DNA of 64,000 nucleotides from Rhizaria sp. SCN 62-66 (taxonomy: Eukaryota > Rhizaria, unplaced), in assembly GCA_001724265.1 (NCBI GenBank), contig MEDY01000091.1:18905-82904 (forward strand), read 5' to 3'. Position 1 is the first letter of the stretch; every line of letters begins with the position of its first letter. A program made the position numbers and the translations under genes. The notes below the pieces were generated by a model. It made no database searches and was not told the origin of the DNA. It worked only from the letters and a program-made list of their open reading frames with translations. Shown here one piece after another: positions 8,356 to 19,933 of the stretch.

Positions 8356-11300
8356 ATGAGTTACCCGTTCCAGCGGGTTGCTGACACGATGTCGCGCCGC
8401 AAGCAGCTCATTGCCCGCGTCCGCGAAGCCGCCGACCGCACGCTCCTGCACGCTAAGTCGGGCGCTGCGGGCGCTGCCGCCGGCAACGCTGGCGCTGCTG
8501 GCCGCGCGGGCGCCGACGACGACCACCACGGCGACGTGTCGTTGATCCGGCCCGTGTCGCCGGCCGACTTCGTGTCCCCGCGCCTCCACAGCGAGATCCT
8601 GCAACTGGCGCACATCTGCAGCAAGAACTTCGCACTGGGCGCCGCGGCGCCGCAGATGGGCGTGGCGAAGCGCTTTATCGTCATCAACAGCGGCGTCTTT
8701 GGGCCCGCGTCGCCGCTGACGAACCTGCCGTACGCGCACCTGACGACTGCGATGAACAACGCGGCCACGCCCGTCGCGCAGCTCGTGGACCGCTACCAGC
8801 CACCCTCGGCCTACCCCGTGCCGCCGCGCGCGCTGCTCGCCGCCGCCAAAGCCGCCCGCGCCGGCACCATCGCCACAGCAACAGTGTTTGCGGCGGCCAG
8901 TGCGAATGCGAGTGTCACCGTGCCTGGAGGGCCGTCGTTCGTGGAGTACTACGCTGCATACAACCCCGAGCTGACGTCGCCGGCGCAGCGCGAGGCGGCC
9001 CGCTACGAGTACCTGCTGACGGACACGGTGCTGAACGAGTACACGGTGCTGCTGAACCCGCGCATCACCCGTGTGACGGGCGAGACGGTGACCGACATCG
9101 AGGGCTGCCTCTCGGTGCCGTTGTGGACCCGTGCGTGCCCGCGGCCCATCGCCGTGGACCTCGAGTACGACACGTTCGCCTTTTCGCCCGACGTGCCGGG
9201 CCACGAGGACCTGCTCGCCGAGGCCGTCACCGTCGAGGCCATGCTGCACCAGGCCTTCCCCGACGCCGCGGCCACGCCCGCGGCCGCGGCCGCGCTCAAG
9301 GCCGCTGTGACCGAGCTCTACACCGCCGACACAGACGGCGGCGCAGTCTGCGACGAGGCCGCTGCTAAGACGGCCAAGACCGCCAAGGGCGGCGCCGGCA
9401 AGCGCGCCGACGACGACGCGCTGCTGCTGCCGGCCGCGGTCACCTCGCTGCTCGACAAGGCCGTGGTCGGCCCCGTGGCAACTTCCAACGCGCCCGAGCC
9501 GCCCGCGGAGCCGGCGAGCTTCGACCCGCCGCAGCCGTCGCCGTTCGCGCCCGCGCCCGCGCTGCCGCACTCGCCGGCATTTCCGCCGCACGCGTCCTCG
9601 CTGGCCGTCGACGCGCGGCGGCTCTCGGCGCCCTACCGCGCGCCGCTGGACCCCCGCTGGATGAAGCAGCAGCTGCCCACGGTCGTGCTGCAGGGCGGCT
9701 TCCTCGCCGCCACCGCCGCCGACGGCGCGCGCTTCATGCCGCCCAAGCCCAAGCAGCAGCAGCAGAAGCAGCAGCAGGACGATGGCGACGGCGTGGACAG
9801 CGACGAGGTGCTGCTGCCCCTGCGCGGCCAGCAGCGGCCGCTGCACGCGTGGCTGCGCCTGCGCTCGCCCACGCTCGCGCCCCAACTTGTCTGGTACAGC
9901 GGCGGCGCGGCGGCGGGCGCGGCCGCAGGCACCGTGGCGGCGTCGGAGCTGGCGCCGTTGTGGGGCCAGGCAACGGCGCTGGTGCCCTTCCAGCGCGGTG
10001 CGCGCGGCGAGCTCTTCGCGCAGGGCTCGCTCGCCAAGGGCCTCGGCCTCACGCCTGCCGGAGCAGCGGCCGACCCTGCTGTCGCCGCTGCTGCTGCTGC
10101 TGCCGCCGCGAGTGCCAGTGCAGAGAGCAAGACTGCCGCGGCGCCGGCCAAGAGCAAGGGCAAGGCGGGCGGCGCGCTGCCGCAGTTCATTCCGCGGCCG
10201 ACGCCGACCACGCACACCAAGGCGGCTATGGCGGCGCAGGCTACCGCGGCGGGCGGCAAGAAGGGCAAGGCCAAGCCGCTCGCGTCCGGGTACGCCGCAC
10301 TGCTGTCTACTTAAACTGAATATATCGAAATGAATATGTCTTTGCAAGAATATACTTGCTTTGTTTACGCATTGCTTCCGTTACGTACTTCTTAAACATG
10401 TGGCAACTCTCCCACTCACCTTCATCCTCTTGTTTTTTTGCTTGTTTCCCTCTCCCTCAGCGGCCTGACGGCGATCGTATCTAAGTGGGAGGACAAGGTG
10501 CTGCAGCACGCCGAGGCGGCCCCCGGCGACCGCACGGCGTCGCAGCTCTCGGGTGTGATCAACCAGACGCGCTTCGAGCGCTACATGGCGCGCCAGGTCG
10601 CAGAGCAACAAAAGCTCCTCGAGGAGGAAAGCGCGCGCCAGCAGACTGCCAACAACGCCAACAGCACCGCCAGCTCTGGCAGCGCTGACAGCGGCAGCGA
10701 GGCTAAGAGCGCCGCCGACGACGACGACGCCGCCGTGCTTGAAGTGGACACGGAGAAGGCGATCCCTGTGAGCGCGTTGTCGCCCTACGCCATGGGCGTG
10801 CGGTCCGCCATCGATATGATCACCGGCGACATCGCGACGCTGCCGCTGGCGCAGACGGCCTACGTGCCCTCGCCGCCGCTGCCGCAGGGCATGCGCGTCG
10901 TGCGCCGCAAGGTGACTTTCCGCGACCTGGCGGCGCGGCTGGTGTTGCACGAGATGGAGCACCTGGACGGGAAGCTCTTCATCGACCTCGCCGCCGCCGC
11001 CGTCGCCAGCCCGGCCACTGCCGCCGGTGAGGCCGCCGCGCAGTCTTCCTGGGCCACGACCAGTGCGGCCGCGGCTGTGGCGAGCAAGGCGAGTCAGGGC
11101 GTCAAGGTGGAGATCAGCGACGCGCAGGCCGAGGACATGCTCGCCGGCGCCCTCGCGTACCACGGCAACACCGCAGGCATGAGTTCCGCCAGTACTGACT
11201 CGAGCGCGGCCGCTGCGCCCACTGCTTCTGCTGCTGTTGAGGGCAACAAGGCGGCGCCCGGCGAGGAGGAGATGGTTCTGTCGTACCCGATCTCGACTAC

Positions 11301-11514
11301 GGGCGTGTACATGCCGGCGGCGACGCAGGACGCGCTGCGGTCGATGCGCGTCGATATCATGACTGACCTCTTCCACCGCGGCGTCGCGCTCGGTCCCGGC
11401 CACGGCGGCGACGACACCGACGAGGTCGGTGCAGCGCTGCCGCCGGAGCTCACGCGCGCCGTCAAGAAGCAGCAGGCCGTTGACGAGGCACGCGCGCGCA
11501 GCGGGCTTGCGTAA
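8356..11514 (+). CDS. giant peptide deformylase, two exons
   Basis: The exons are 8356-10289 and 10461-11514. The 171-nt intron (GTACGC...CTCAG) joins GG+C to give Gly, producing 995 residues. Peptide deformylase removes the formyl group from N-formyl-Met of organelle-made proteins. All three family motifs are present: motif 1 GAAAPQ (about residue 97; the first Gly of GxGxAAPQ is Ala), motif 2 EGCLSVP (249-255, metal-ligand Cys) and motif 3 HEMEH (808-812, two metal-ligand His and the catalytic Glu). Bacterial enzymes are about 170-190 residues and have roughly 40 residues between the Cys and HExxH; here there are about 557, Ala/Pro/Gln-rich and split by the intron. The basic, Ser/Arg-containing N-terminus before residue 35 could be an organelle transit peptide. 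The unspliced frame stops at 10314 and would lack motif 3, so splicing is required. The stop is TAA. Confidence 0.85.
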
Positions 11515-11935
11515 GCCGCGTGCGACGCGGAGTGCGACACAAAGCAAGATAAGAGGAGGGGGTATTTAAGTTAAGGATAATGATAGAATGACGACGTGAT
11601 GAAGAACCACCACGATAATATAATACATATCACAAATTGGAGAAAATCATATCGAAGAACTGCAAGCATAGCTCTTTGTATTCCTGCGATTTGTCATGAT
11701 TTAGTATTTGTGGTATCCGTTGCGGCCACAGTTGTTGCAGGTGCGGTCGACGTGTGAAGTGAAAGACAAAGCTAGTTCAAGGCACTAAGATCGTGCAATA
11801 GTGATATTGACTAAATTTGTATAATAATATGTACTTTTATATCGATTTTCTTTTTAATGGGGTGAAAGTTACTCATATAGACCTTCCCTGGCTTGAAACT
11901 CTTTCTTGCGTTTGCGGTGTGTCGCAGGATCCGAA
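11515..11935. other. intergenic spacer
   Basis: This is an AT-rich region between two plus-strand genes. A pyrimidine/G-containing run ending in CGCAG at about 11922-11928 may be a 5'UTR acceptor for the next gene. A short minus-strand open stretch at 11784-11701 with a CxxC is discussed among the rejected items. Confidence 0.35.
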
Positions 11936-13004
11936 ATGGACGACGACGACGACCTGTTTCGATGGTTCAAGAAAGACATTCAGAAGCTGCCCGACACCCC
12001 CCCGCCGGAACCTAACACGGAGTCTTTCTCACTCACCCCTGACTCAAACCAGTCAGGTACGGACGCAACCAACGCTGGAGATACTGATGGCTCTGGAACC
12101 GGGGCTGCCAACGCGGACGAGGACGACGACCCCGAGAAGGAGGACCCGATGCTCGCGGCCGCGATGGCCCAGTTCAACACGGGCCCCGACATGCGTCTGC
12201 GCTGGGCCGCGGCGCGCGAGCAGGAGCTGCGCGAGAAGGCCGCGCAGGAGACGGCCTCCGCGGCCTCGCAGCGGGAGGCGATGCAGGCGGTGCTGGAGCA
12301 GTTCTACAGCGAGGAGGCGGGCCGCCACGCCGCCGCGGCCGAGCAACACCGCGCGGCGGCCCGGGCGGCGGCCGCGGCCGAGGCGGGCAGCGGGCGGTGG
12401 GCGCGACGCGGCGGCGCGGTTGCAGACCGCAGCTCGTGGACGGGCGCGATGCAGTCGTGGATGCAGACGGCGGCGCTGATCCCCGACCGCGTCAAGAAGG
12501 AGCGCGGCGCCGCAGCGCTGCAGCAGCACATGCAGCTGCACACTCTGCTGATCAAGGACGAGATGACGAGCGAGCCGCTGCAGGGCCACCAGCTGCAGAG
12601 CGGCGGCACCGGGCTCGACTACAGCCGCTTTGAGGCGCAGCGCAAGGGGCAGCAGAAGGGGCAACAGAAGGGGCGGCAGCACGCGAAGGAGAAGGCGACG
12701 CAGTCCAAGGTGGCAAAAGGGCAGCCTGGCAAGTCATCGCAGGCGAAAGCGCAGCAGGCGCAGCCCACGGGACAGCCTCAGGCACAGTCTCAGTCTCAGT
12801 CGCGGACTCAGCCGCCTCCGCAGAAGCAAGTCCACCCGCAGTCGCAGAAGCTAGAGCCGGCTGATGTGAGCGCGAGTGTGGTTGTGGGCGCACGTGCCGG
12901 CGCTGCTGGCAGTGCTGAGGTCGACAACGACGCGCCCAAGAACGGCACTGAGACTGACCATAGTACTCAGTCAGAGAGTCTGGCTGCGACGGCGATTGTG
13001 GCTG

Positions 13005-13037
<33 letters not shown>

Positions 13038-13609
13038 GCGGCAGCAGCGCGCAGACTGAGACCGAGACTGAAGCCGTGGCTCAGACAAAGGCTGTGGCTG
13101 TAACCGAGACCGTGCTTGAGACTGAGATCGCTGTTCAGCTAGCGGCCACGACAAAAGCGGCAACTGGGGCACCAGGAGCGAAGAAAGCAGCGGCCAAGAC
13201 AGGCAAGGTGGCCGCTGCGAGCGCTGTCCCTGGCGCCGGCATTCAAGCCAAAAAGGTCGCATCTGGTACCGCTGCTACTGCTGCTGCTGGCACTGCAAAG
13301 GCTCCTGCGAACGCGAGCGCAAGTGCCAGCGCTAAGGCAGCTGCGGCCAAGGCTGCGGCGGCGGCGGCGGCGGCGGCGGCTGCTGCGGCGGCGGCGGCAG
13401 CGGCGGCCGCGGCAGCTGAGGCGGCTGAAGCCGAGGCGGCGGCTGCGGCCGCGGCTGCTGAGGCGGAAGATGAGGCTGTCGAGGCTGTCGCCGGCGATGA
13501 TGACGGCGAGGGCGACGGTGAGGCTGAAGGTGATGAGGATGACGATGACGGCACCTGTGATGCTGATGATGCTGTTGTTGACGAAGAGGAAAATGAAGGG
13601 AATGAGTGA
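11936..13609 (+). CDS. low-complexity Ala/Gln/acidic protein
   Basis: The protein has 557 residues from the ATG at 11936, and I do not recognise it. The N-terminus (MDDDDDLFRWFKKDIQKLP) is acidic then amphipathic. Residues about 75-150 are predicted helical and rich in Ala/Glu/Arg. A moderately conserved-looking block (about 165-235) contains SSWTGAMQSWMQTAALIPDRVKKE. The remainder is low complexity: KGQQ repeats, a poly-Ser run, an Ala run of more than 20 residues, and a Glu/Asp tail at the end. Such proteins are often nuclear or chromatin-associated, but that is only a guess. Codon use is the same GC-rich pattern as its neighbours. The stop is TGA. Confidence 0.6.
13007..13051 (+). repeat. 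AGC trinucleotide run (poly-Ser)
   Basis: A run of AGC codons encodes poly-Ser inside the unrecognised acidic protein. It is probably unstable in length. Confidence 0.8.
13352..13418 (+). repeat. GCG/GCN run encoding poly-Ala
   Basis: A nearly uninterrupted GCG-rich run encodes more than 20 consecutive Ala residues in the same gene, mostly as pure GCG trinucleotides. Confidence 0.85.
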
Positions 13610-14042
13610 CGCTGTGAGTACTATGCCCAAGCACTAAAATTTATTATTTTATGAGTTTATGATCGAGTCCGCGCTCAGTCTTTCGCGTATGAATATGGCC
13701 ATATTGGCAGTCATAAAATCAACTCGTTTACTTAGTCTACAACTTTCTCGACTCCATCCAACGTGTCTATGTCATTATTGACACCAAGAACGTCGTAACT
13801 GAAAAGTAGCATAATGCTTACACGACGATCACAGATGTCGCCAGGTCACAACAACAATTTGTGGTGGTTGGTGGTCCAGACTCCTATCGAAATATCAAAT
13901 CGCAGTTAGTCGCGTATTAATCGTCAAACGAGCTGTTCTTGCTATTTTGATATTGCCTGTGTTGATTTTTGTGTTAATTTGTAATAATATTTTCATATTT
14001 GACTTAAATCCGTCCAAAACACTTCATCTACTCCCTCACGTT
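13610..14042. other. intergenic spacer
   Basis: This is an AT-rich spacer between two plus-strand genes. No gene, RNA or clear motif was seen. Confidence 0.4.
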
Positions 14043-14762
14043 ATGCAGTCGGTCCTCATGAGCAAGAACACCAACAAAGCGAGTGACGCCCCCGCTGACA
14101 AGGCCTCCCAAGCCGCGCCATTAACCGCAGCGGAAAAGCGCGAAGCTGCTGTTAATTCCCCGTTGAACTGGACGTTGAGCCCGCATAAGCACACGGTGGG
14201 GTACCTCGGTGCGGCTGGACCCGCGGTGCATCTCGCTGTTCACCCCAACGTGCACCACACAGAGTACCACTGGTACAAGACGCCGACGCGCTACGCGTTG
14301 ATTAACATCACCGAGCTCGCCGAGGCCGTTCTTGCGCGCTCCGGCGTCTACGACGGGTTCCTGTTTATCTCCGCGATGCACATCACTGCGGGCATGTACA
14401 TCAACGATGCCGAGATGGGGCTACTGCAGGACATATCCGCCCTGTTGACGCGGCTCGCGCCCTTCCGCGAGGGCTACAAGCACCACGGCACGGGCGAAGA
14501 CAACGGCGACGCGCACCTCAAGTCGCTGCTGGTGCAGCACGAAGTGACCGTGCCGGTCACGGGCGGGCGGCTTGACTTCGGCACTTGGCAGCAGGTGTTC
14601 ATGATGGAAGGCGACGGGCTGCGGAAGAAGCGGATCATGTTCAAGGCCACGGGGATCAGCACCGAGGCTGCGGAGGTTGCGCTCGCGGCCGCGGGGAAGA
14701 AGGCGGACGCGGCGGTGCAGCAGTCAGAGGCGGAGTCTGAGGAAGGTGATGGCAGCGAGTGA
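14043..14762 (+). CDS. UPF0047/YjbQ family protein
   Basis: The protein has 239 residues from the ATG at 14043; ATG 14058 is an equally plausible start 15 nt downstream. The UPF0047 fold is recognisable from HITAGMYINDAEMGLLQDI (the family's HTTA..xxNE region), an EDNGDAHLKSLL block (the DDNxxAH metal/phosphate site) and GRLDFGTWQQVFMMEGDG..KKRIMFKATG near the C-terminus. Bacterial YjbQ (about 130-140 residues) has been reported to show thiamine-phosphate-synthase-like activity; the physiological role in eukaryotes is unclear. Here the domain sits at about residues 35-210, with a Lys/Ala-rich N-terminal extension and an acidic Glu/Ser tail. There are no introns. The stop is TGA. Confidence 0.85.
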   Translation: MQSVLMSKNTNKASDAPADKASQAAPLTAAEKREAAVNSPLNWTLSPHKHTVGYLGAAGPAVHLAVHPNVHHTEYHWYKTPTRYALINITELAEAVLARSGVYDGFLFISAMHITAGMYINDAEMGLLQDISALLTRLAPFREGYKHHGTGEDNGDAHLKSLLVQHEVTVPVTGGRLDFGTWQQVFMMEGDGLRKKRIMFKATGISTEAAEVALAAAGKKADAAVQQSEAESEEGDGSE

Positions 14763-15103
14763 TTGCACGTGTGTAAGATAGGAAAACATGGGTGTACGAG
14801 CATTAGCGTATATATTGTCTGGGTGTGGGAAATGTTAACATTACACCCACACAGTCAAAACAGCCAGTCAACTTTGGGCTGACATAACAGAACGCTGTAA
14901 TCACCTAGGAAAGTTATCAGCGACCCTCGCGTTCTGACCACTGGGGAGATTCGTCGACCACGACTGCGTTGCTAAAAAGTGCTACTACTAGTATCAATAA
15001 AATAAAACATGTATTTTTGTTTTATAATTAAGTGTATACAGTATAAAATCACAAACTATATAAAGGAAATACGATTATTGACGTTAACTCGAGAGTGAGC
15101 AAG
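14763..15103. other. convergent 3' spacer
   Basis: This AT-rich spacer lies between the YjbQ gene (+) and TAPT1 (-). An AATAAA-type run is present near 14996-15006, consistent with polyadenylation of the upstream gene. No gene was seen. Confidence 0.4.
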
Positions 15104-15523
15104 TTAGGCCGGGATGCGATTGGCGTACATGTTGAACCGCACGACGGCCTCCATCGGCACCGGCGCCTTGGCGTTGGCGTCCTTCTTGGGCGCGTTGCGC
15201 GGATCGAAGCCGCCCAGAGGGGTCACGTTGGTCAGGTTGGCGACGATCTCGCTGTCGCCAGCCGCACTCGCGCTCGCCGCATTCACGGAACTCGTACTGG
15301 CGGTGTGGGCGCTATGACGTAGGCTCTCATCCTGTTGCTGCTGCTGCTGCTGCTGTTGCTGTTGTTGTTGTTGTTGTTGTTGCTGTTGTAGCTGCTGCTG
15401 GTAGTAGAGGAGCTCGTGCGGCGGCGAGGTGGGCGACGGCAGCGGCTGTAGCACAGCCGGGAACCCGCTCAGCGTGCGCGGCGTCGCCAGGCCGAGGCAG
15501 TAGCCAGCCCCCGCAGACGCCCC

Positions 15524-15571
<48 letters not shown>

Positions 15572-18560
15572 GTGGCCGTGGGCATGGTGACCGTGAGTCG
15601 AGCCGTTGATGCTGCTGTTGTTGCCCTCGGAAGCAAACAGAGAGGCACAGCTGTTCCCTATGTTCTGGTTACTCGCGAGGCCGGTGATGCCGTGGCTGTT
15701 CGCGCTGTTGCAGGCCGCAATGGGGGTGAAGAGCCCGTAGCCCGCCTCCAGCGCCGCCGCGCCAACCGCGGCCGCCGCGGCGGTGGCGGCCGCGGCCGCC
15801 GCCGCGGCCGGGGAAGGCGGCGCCGAGGGCGGCAGCGTAAGGGGGTGCGGGGGCATGTAAGGGCCCGGGCCGGTGTAAGCGTTGTAGGCGCCGGGGCTGA
15901 CGCCGGCAGGACTGTCGCTGCCGTGGTTGCTGTGGAACGACTGCGAAAGGAGCTGGTCGAGCTGGGCGCGCAGAGACAGCAGCAAAGCGATGTGGCTCGC
16001 GCCGCTGACCTCCGCAGCTGCGACGGCGGCGGAGCCAGCACTGCTCACGTGGTAGTCCGCGTGCGCCTCGGCAGGACTGTGACCAGCGCCGGCATTGCTG
16101 CCGCTGTTGATGCTGTCGGGGGGGTTACTGTTATGGGCGCGGTTGGTGCTCTCAGCACTGGCACTGCGACTGAGGCTCGGGCCGCTGCTGCTGCTGTTGC
16201 TGCGGCTGTGGGCGGCCGCCTTGGGTTTGACGCTGGCACTGTTGATGCTGCTGTTGTTGGACGGAGGCAACGGGGGCTTCGCTGAGTTGCCTCCATTCGC
16301 ACCCGTCTTGCTCCCACTGCCTCGACCATTCGCGCTCGCGCTGTCACTGGCTCCGGGGCTGTGCCCCGCATGACTCGTGTTGGTGTTGTTGTTGGGCGCG
16401 GATAACGACCGCAGCGTGTGCTCGATCAGCGCGACGTTGTCCCAAATGCGACTGCTGCTGCTGTTGCTACTGCTGCTGCTGAGGCCCGCTGCGTAAGCAC
16501 CGCCGCTGAGCCCGTTGGCGCCGGCGTTGCTGAACCCGCTAAGACTCGCGCCCAGCCCGTTGGCGGCTCTGAAGCCGCGGCCCGCAGCGCTGAGGCCGCC
16601 GCTGCTAGTGCTGGTGTGCCCAGGTGCAGCGCCAACGCCTGCGCTGGCTGCGCCCGCAAAGCTGCTTGTGGCGTTGACGGCATTCCGGTTCAGACCGGCG
16701 CTGCCGCTCGCGCTGCCGCCCGCCTTGGCGCCACTACCGCCGCCGCTCGCGTCGGCAGCGCCACCTCCTCCGCTGTTCTTGCTCGGGTTGGAGTTCGCCG
16801 CAGCGGCGTTCGCGGCAGCAGAGTCGGCGGGCGCGCCCGGGATTGGCATGTTGAGGTAGGGGTCGAAGGTGCCCTTGCCGCCGGGCACCGCGGCGGCCGA
16901 GTGACGCAGCAAGTGCCGCGCCGCGTAGCCCGAGAGGCCCACGGTCGTGGCGAACTTGAGGCAGCACAGCACCGAATAGCCTGCGAACAGAAACAAACAA
17001 GCAAACAAGACGCAAAAATGAATAATGAGTGATGATATAAAGAATCAGCGCGTGTGACAAATGTGAATGAAGGGCATATCGTGCATTTGATCGGTATTGT
17101 GTGGATAGCGTGCGAGCGTACCTGTGACGGGGAGGAGCACGAGCAGCGGCCAGCTGATCTGGCTCTGCGGCAGCACGCCGTAGGCGGCGATGCTGGCGCG
17201 CAGCACGACGATCGCCAGCGGCTCGGGCGCAAAGCCGAAGCGACGCGAGACGGTGTAGTGGTGCGGATGCGCGGGGTGCGCGCGGTGCAGGATCACGTCG
17301 CGACACGCCACCGTGCGGAACTGCAGCGCAGCAGGAAAGCGAAACAACAAAGATGAGAACGTCAAAATGAAAATGAAACAACAAAAAATGCACGTGTCAA
17401 GACGAAAATACACCGTGTACCAAAGAATAACATAAATATTTTCGTATATCCGCGAGATATAGAGTGTTTTGTTTGAACTTACCGCACGGTACATGGAAGG
17501 CAGGTGGTTGAACTTGTTGACGAAGCCGTGCTTGATCCAGTCGACGAGCATCTCGGAGCCGTAGAGCATGCCCGAGAAGACGGCCACACGCGCAGCCCAC
17601 GTGGTGGCCGATGAAGACAGCGCCGATGTGAGCCCGATGTGGGCCAGGTTCTGGACCGCGATTGTGGACAGCGAGGCGATGAGCCGGAAGCGTTCCACGG
17701 CGTCGCCGACCGAGATCTGGAACAGGTTGGCGTGAAAAAAGCGCTTGAACACGAAGGACTTGAGTTCAGTGAAGTTGGTCGAGATGAGGATGATGAAGAG
17801 CGTGGACATGTCGCTGTTAACCGTGACGTTGAGCGTCACGATCTGCAGCATCGTCAGTGCCGCGTGAGCGACCGTGTACCCCGCAGCGAGCACCGCGCTG
17901 GAGACAAGCTCGGCGACGGGCGCAGCCGAGGCGGGCGCGAATGCGGTGTATGTGCTGTCGAGGATGTCGTCGCCGAGCGAGGTGAGCATCGAGTCGAAGA
18001 TCTGCAGCATGTTATGAATAACGTAGAGCTTCATCAGCGACTGCGCGCGCACGTAGTGGTACAGCGTCGCCGGCGATAGGAACACGATCGTCACGATGAG
18101 CGCGGTGAGGAAGATGGTCAGCCGAAGCAGCGGGGTGCGCGTGTGGCGCCACGCGTTCAGCGCTCTCGTGTAAGTGCCCTCGGCCATGTGAGTCCCTGGC
18201 CCACTTACACCAGCAAACGCGGTGCCATCGCTGTTGTTCTTGCTCTTGCTTCCCCCCGCTGCCACCGCGCCTCTCACTCCCGCGCAACCGAAGACGACGG
18301 TGAGCAGTGTGAAGAGCGCGAGGACGCCGCGCATGGGCATGAGCACGAGCACCTCGAGGAAGGCGTCGAGACACACTGTCTGCCCCAGGAAGAAGAAGCG
18401 CTCCAGCTCGAAGGGCAGCACGAGGAAGGAGCGCACCCGCGCGGCCGTGCGGCCCGGCGACGGGTCCTTGTGCTGCGGCAGCGAGCAGAGATCGGGCAGC
18501 AAGAAGCGCAGCAGCGACAGCGGCGCCGCGGAGGCCGCCAGCGCGGTCGGCGTCACCGTC

Positions 18561-18591
<31 letters not shown>

Positions 18592-19933
18592 GCGGCCGCG
18601 AGTACGGCAGCGCCGACGACGCGGCTGACGACGATAGTGACAGGGAGGACAGTGAAGACGACAATGTTGATCCGGTGTGGTGCTGCTGTTGTTGTTGCTG
18701 CGGGGCGTGGAACAAGTGCTCCTTGCCGCCGCCGCCAGCCGCAGAAGCAGCAGCAGCAAGCGCAGGACTCGTGATCATATTGCAAGAGTTGGATGGGGCT
18801 GTTGTCGAATCCTCAGGTGTTGTTCCAGCGGATGCTTGCTGCGCCACAGTGGACTGACTTTGCTGTTGCTGGTGCTGCTGTTGTTGCTGCAGGACGGCGG
18901 CCTGACTTTTGTACACGGAGCCCGCCGCGTCGGCCGCAGCGGCGGAGGCGTCGGCGGCTTGGGTGGCAGCCAGCGCCGCAGCAGCGGCCGCCGCAGCGGC
19001 GAGGGGCGAGTCCGAGGCGGCGGCGGTAGAGCTGTGTGCCGCAGTCGCGACCGCGCCCGGGTTGGAGCCCGTCGCGGCTGACGACGACTGCTGAGCGCGC
19101 GCATCGTCGTCGCTGTCGCCGTCACCGTCATCGCTTGTGGTCGCCGCGTTGGCGCGCAGGAAGGGTGCGAGGACGATCGTGGTCGGCGTGCCCTCGCTGT
19201 CCATGATGGCCACGGATGAAACAGACGTGACAGCAGACGCGGCTACTGCAGACGAGGTTGACGCGGACAGGTGACTGTGGGCAGCGGTGGAGTGGCTGTG
19301 GGCGATCGCCGAGTGACTGTGGCCTAGAGAATCGGTGATATTGCGCTCGTTGTCGCCGTCTTCCTCGTCGTCCAAGTGCGTCACGTCTAAGGGGCTGATC
19401 GTGGCATCTAAGGGGGTGCCGTCGAAGTCCACAGCAGCCTCACCACGTGCTCTCGCAAGAGAGCTCCTGTTGATGTCGCAGTGCACGTTGTTGCTGAGGC
19501 TAGAGTTAGGCAGCACTGCTAGAGACGATGACGACGACGATGACAATGACAGCGAGAGCGCCGACAACGACGACGAGGACGACAACAGCAGCGACGCCGA
19601 CGATGACGAGGACGAAGAGGATGAGGACGACAACAACGACGACGAAGATGACGATGACTCGAACGTCGTGCTGATGGGCGACGCGAGGGCCAGCACGGCC
19701 TCAGTCCCCGTCAACACTGCGCCTGGGCCAATCTCGAGCTCGGGCCCGGAGTCGACGTTGGCGCCAGCGGGGCCCTCGGCGTCTGTGTCTGGCTCTGGTT
19801 CCGAGTCCTCCTCCGGCACTGCTGTGGGGGGGCTGCTTGTCGTACCAACAGCAGGCGCATTCGTGCTGCTGCTGGAGTCGGTCAATGCAGAGACATCAAC
19901 TCTTTTGCCCGCGCTGGCAAGGCTTGGCTGCAT
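15104..19933 (-). CDS. TAPT1: TAPT1-family multipass membrane protein
   Basis: There are three exons, 19933-17483, 17320-17122 and 16980-15104. Introns are GTAAGT (162 nt) and GTACGC (141 nt), with phases 0 and 1 matching, giving 1,508 residues. The start is the first ATG, at 19933. Family blocks are clear in residues about 475-930: LLRFLLPDLC, YVIHNMLQIFDSMLTSLGDDILD, STNFTELKSFVFKRFFHANLFQISVGDAVERF and EMLVDWIKHGFVNKFNHLPSMYR, followed by hydrophobic helices in exons 2 and 3. TAPT1/Emp65 proteins act in the ER/secretory membrane and in animals affect cilia and skeletal patterning. The conserved core is flanked by an unusually long Ser/Ala/Gln-rich N-terminus (about 470 residues) and a 600-residue C-terminal tail carrying a poly-Gln run and a (Ser-Ala)n repeat. 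Typical members are about 500-700 residues. The stop is TAA. Confidence 0.9.
15332..15388 (-). repeat. CAG/CAA poly-Gln tract
   Basis: Nineteen consecutive Gln codons (CAG and CAA mixed, on the minus strand) lie in the C-terminal tail of the TAPT1 homologue. A Leu and three more Gln codons follow on the N-terminal side. The mixed codons suggest selection for Gln rather than a pure expansion. Confidence 0.85.
15525..15571 (-). repeat. 6-bp tandem repeat encoding Ser-Ala
   Basis: About seven to eight copies of GCAGAC (plus strand) encode an alternating Ser-Ala run in the TAPT1 tail. Confidence 0.85.

Noticed and set aside
8194-10347. 717-codon minus-strand frame opposite the peptide deformylase
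   Set aside because: The sense strand has PDF motifs; the antisense product is Arg-rich low complexity.
11701-11784. Minus-strand stretch encoding RTCNNCGRNGYHKY and a stop, preceded by a TTAG acceptor-like site, resembling a terminal zinc-knuckle exon
   Set aside because: No upstream partner exon can exist on that strand without overlapping the next gene and its promoter, and the zinc pattern is incomplete.
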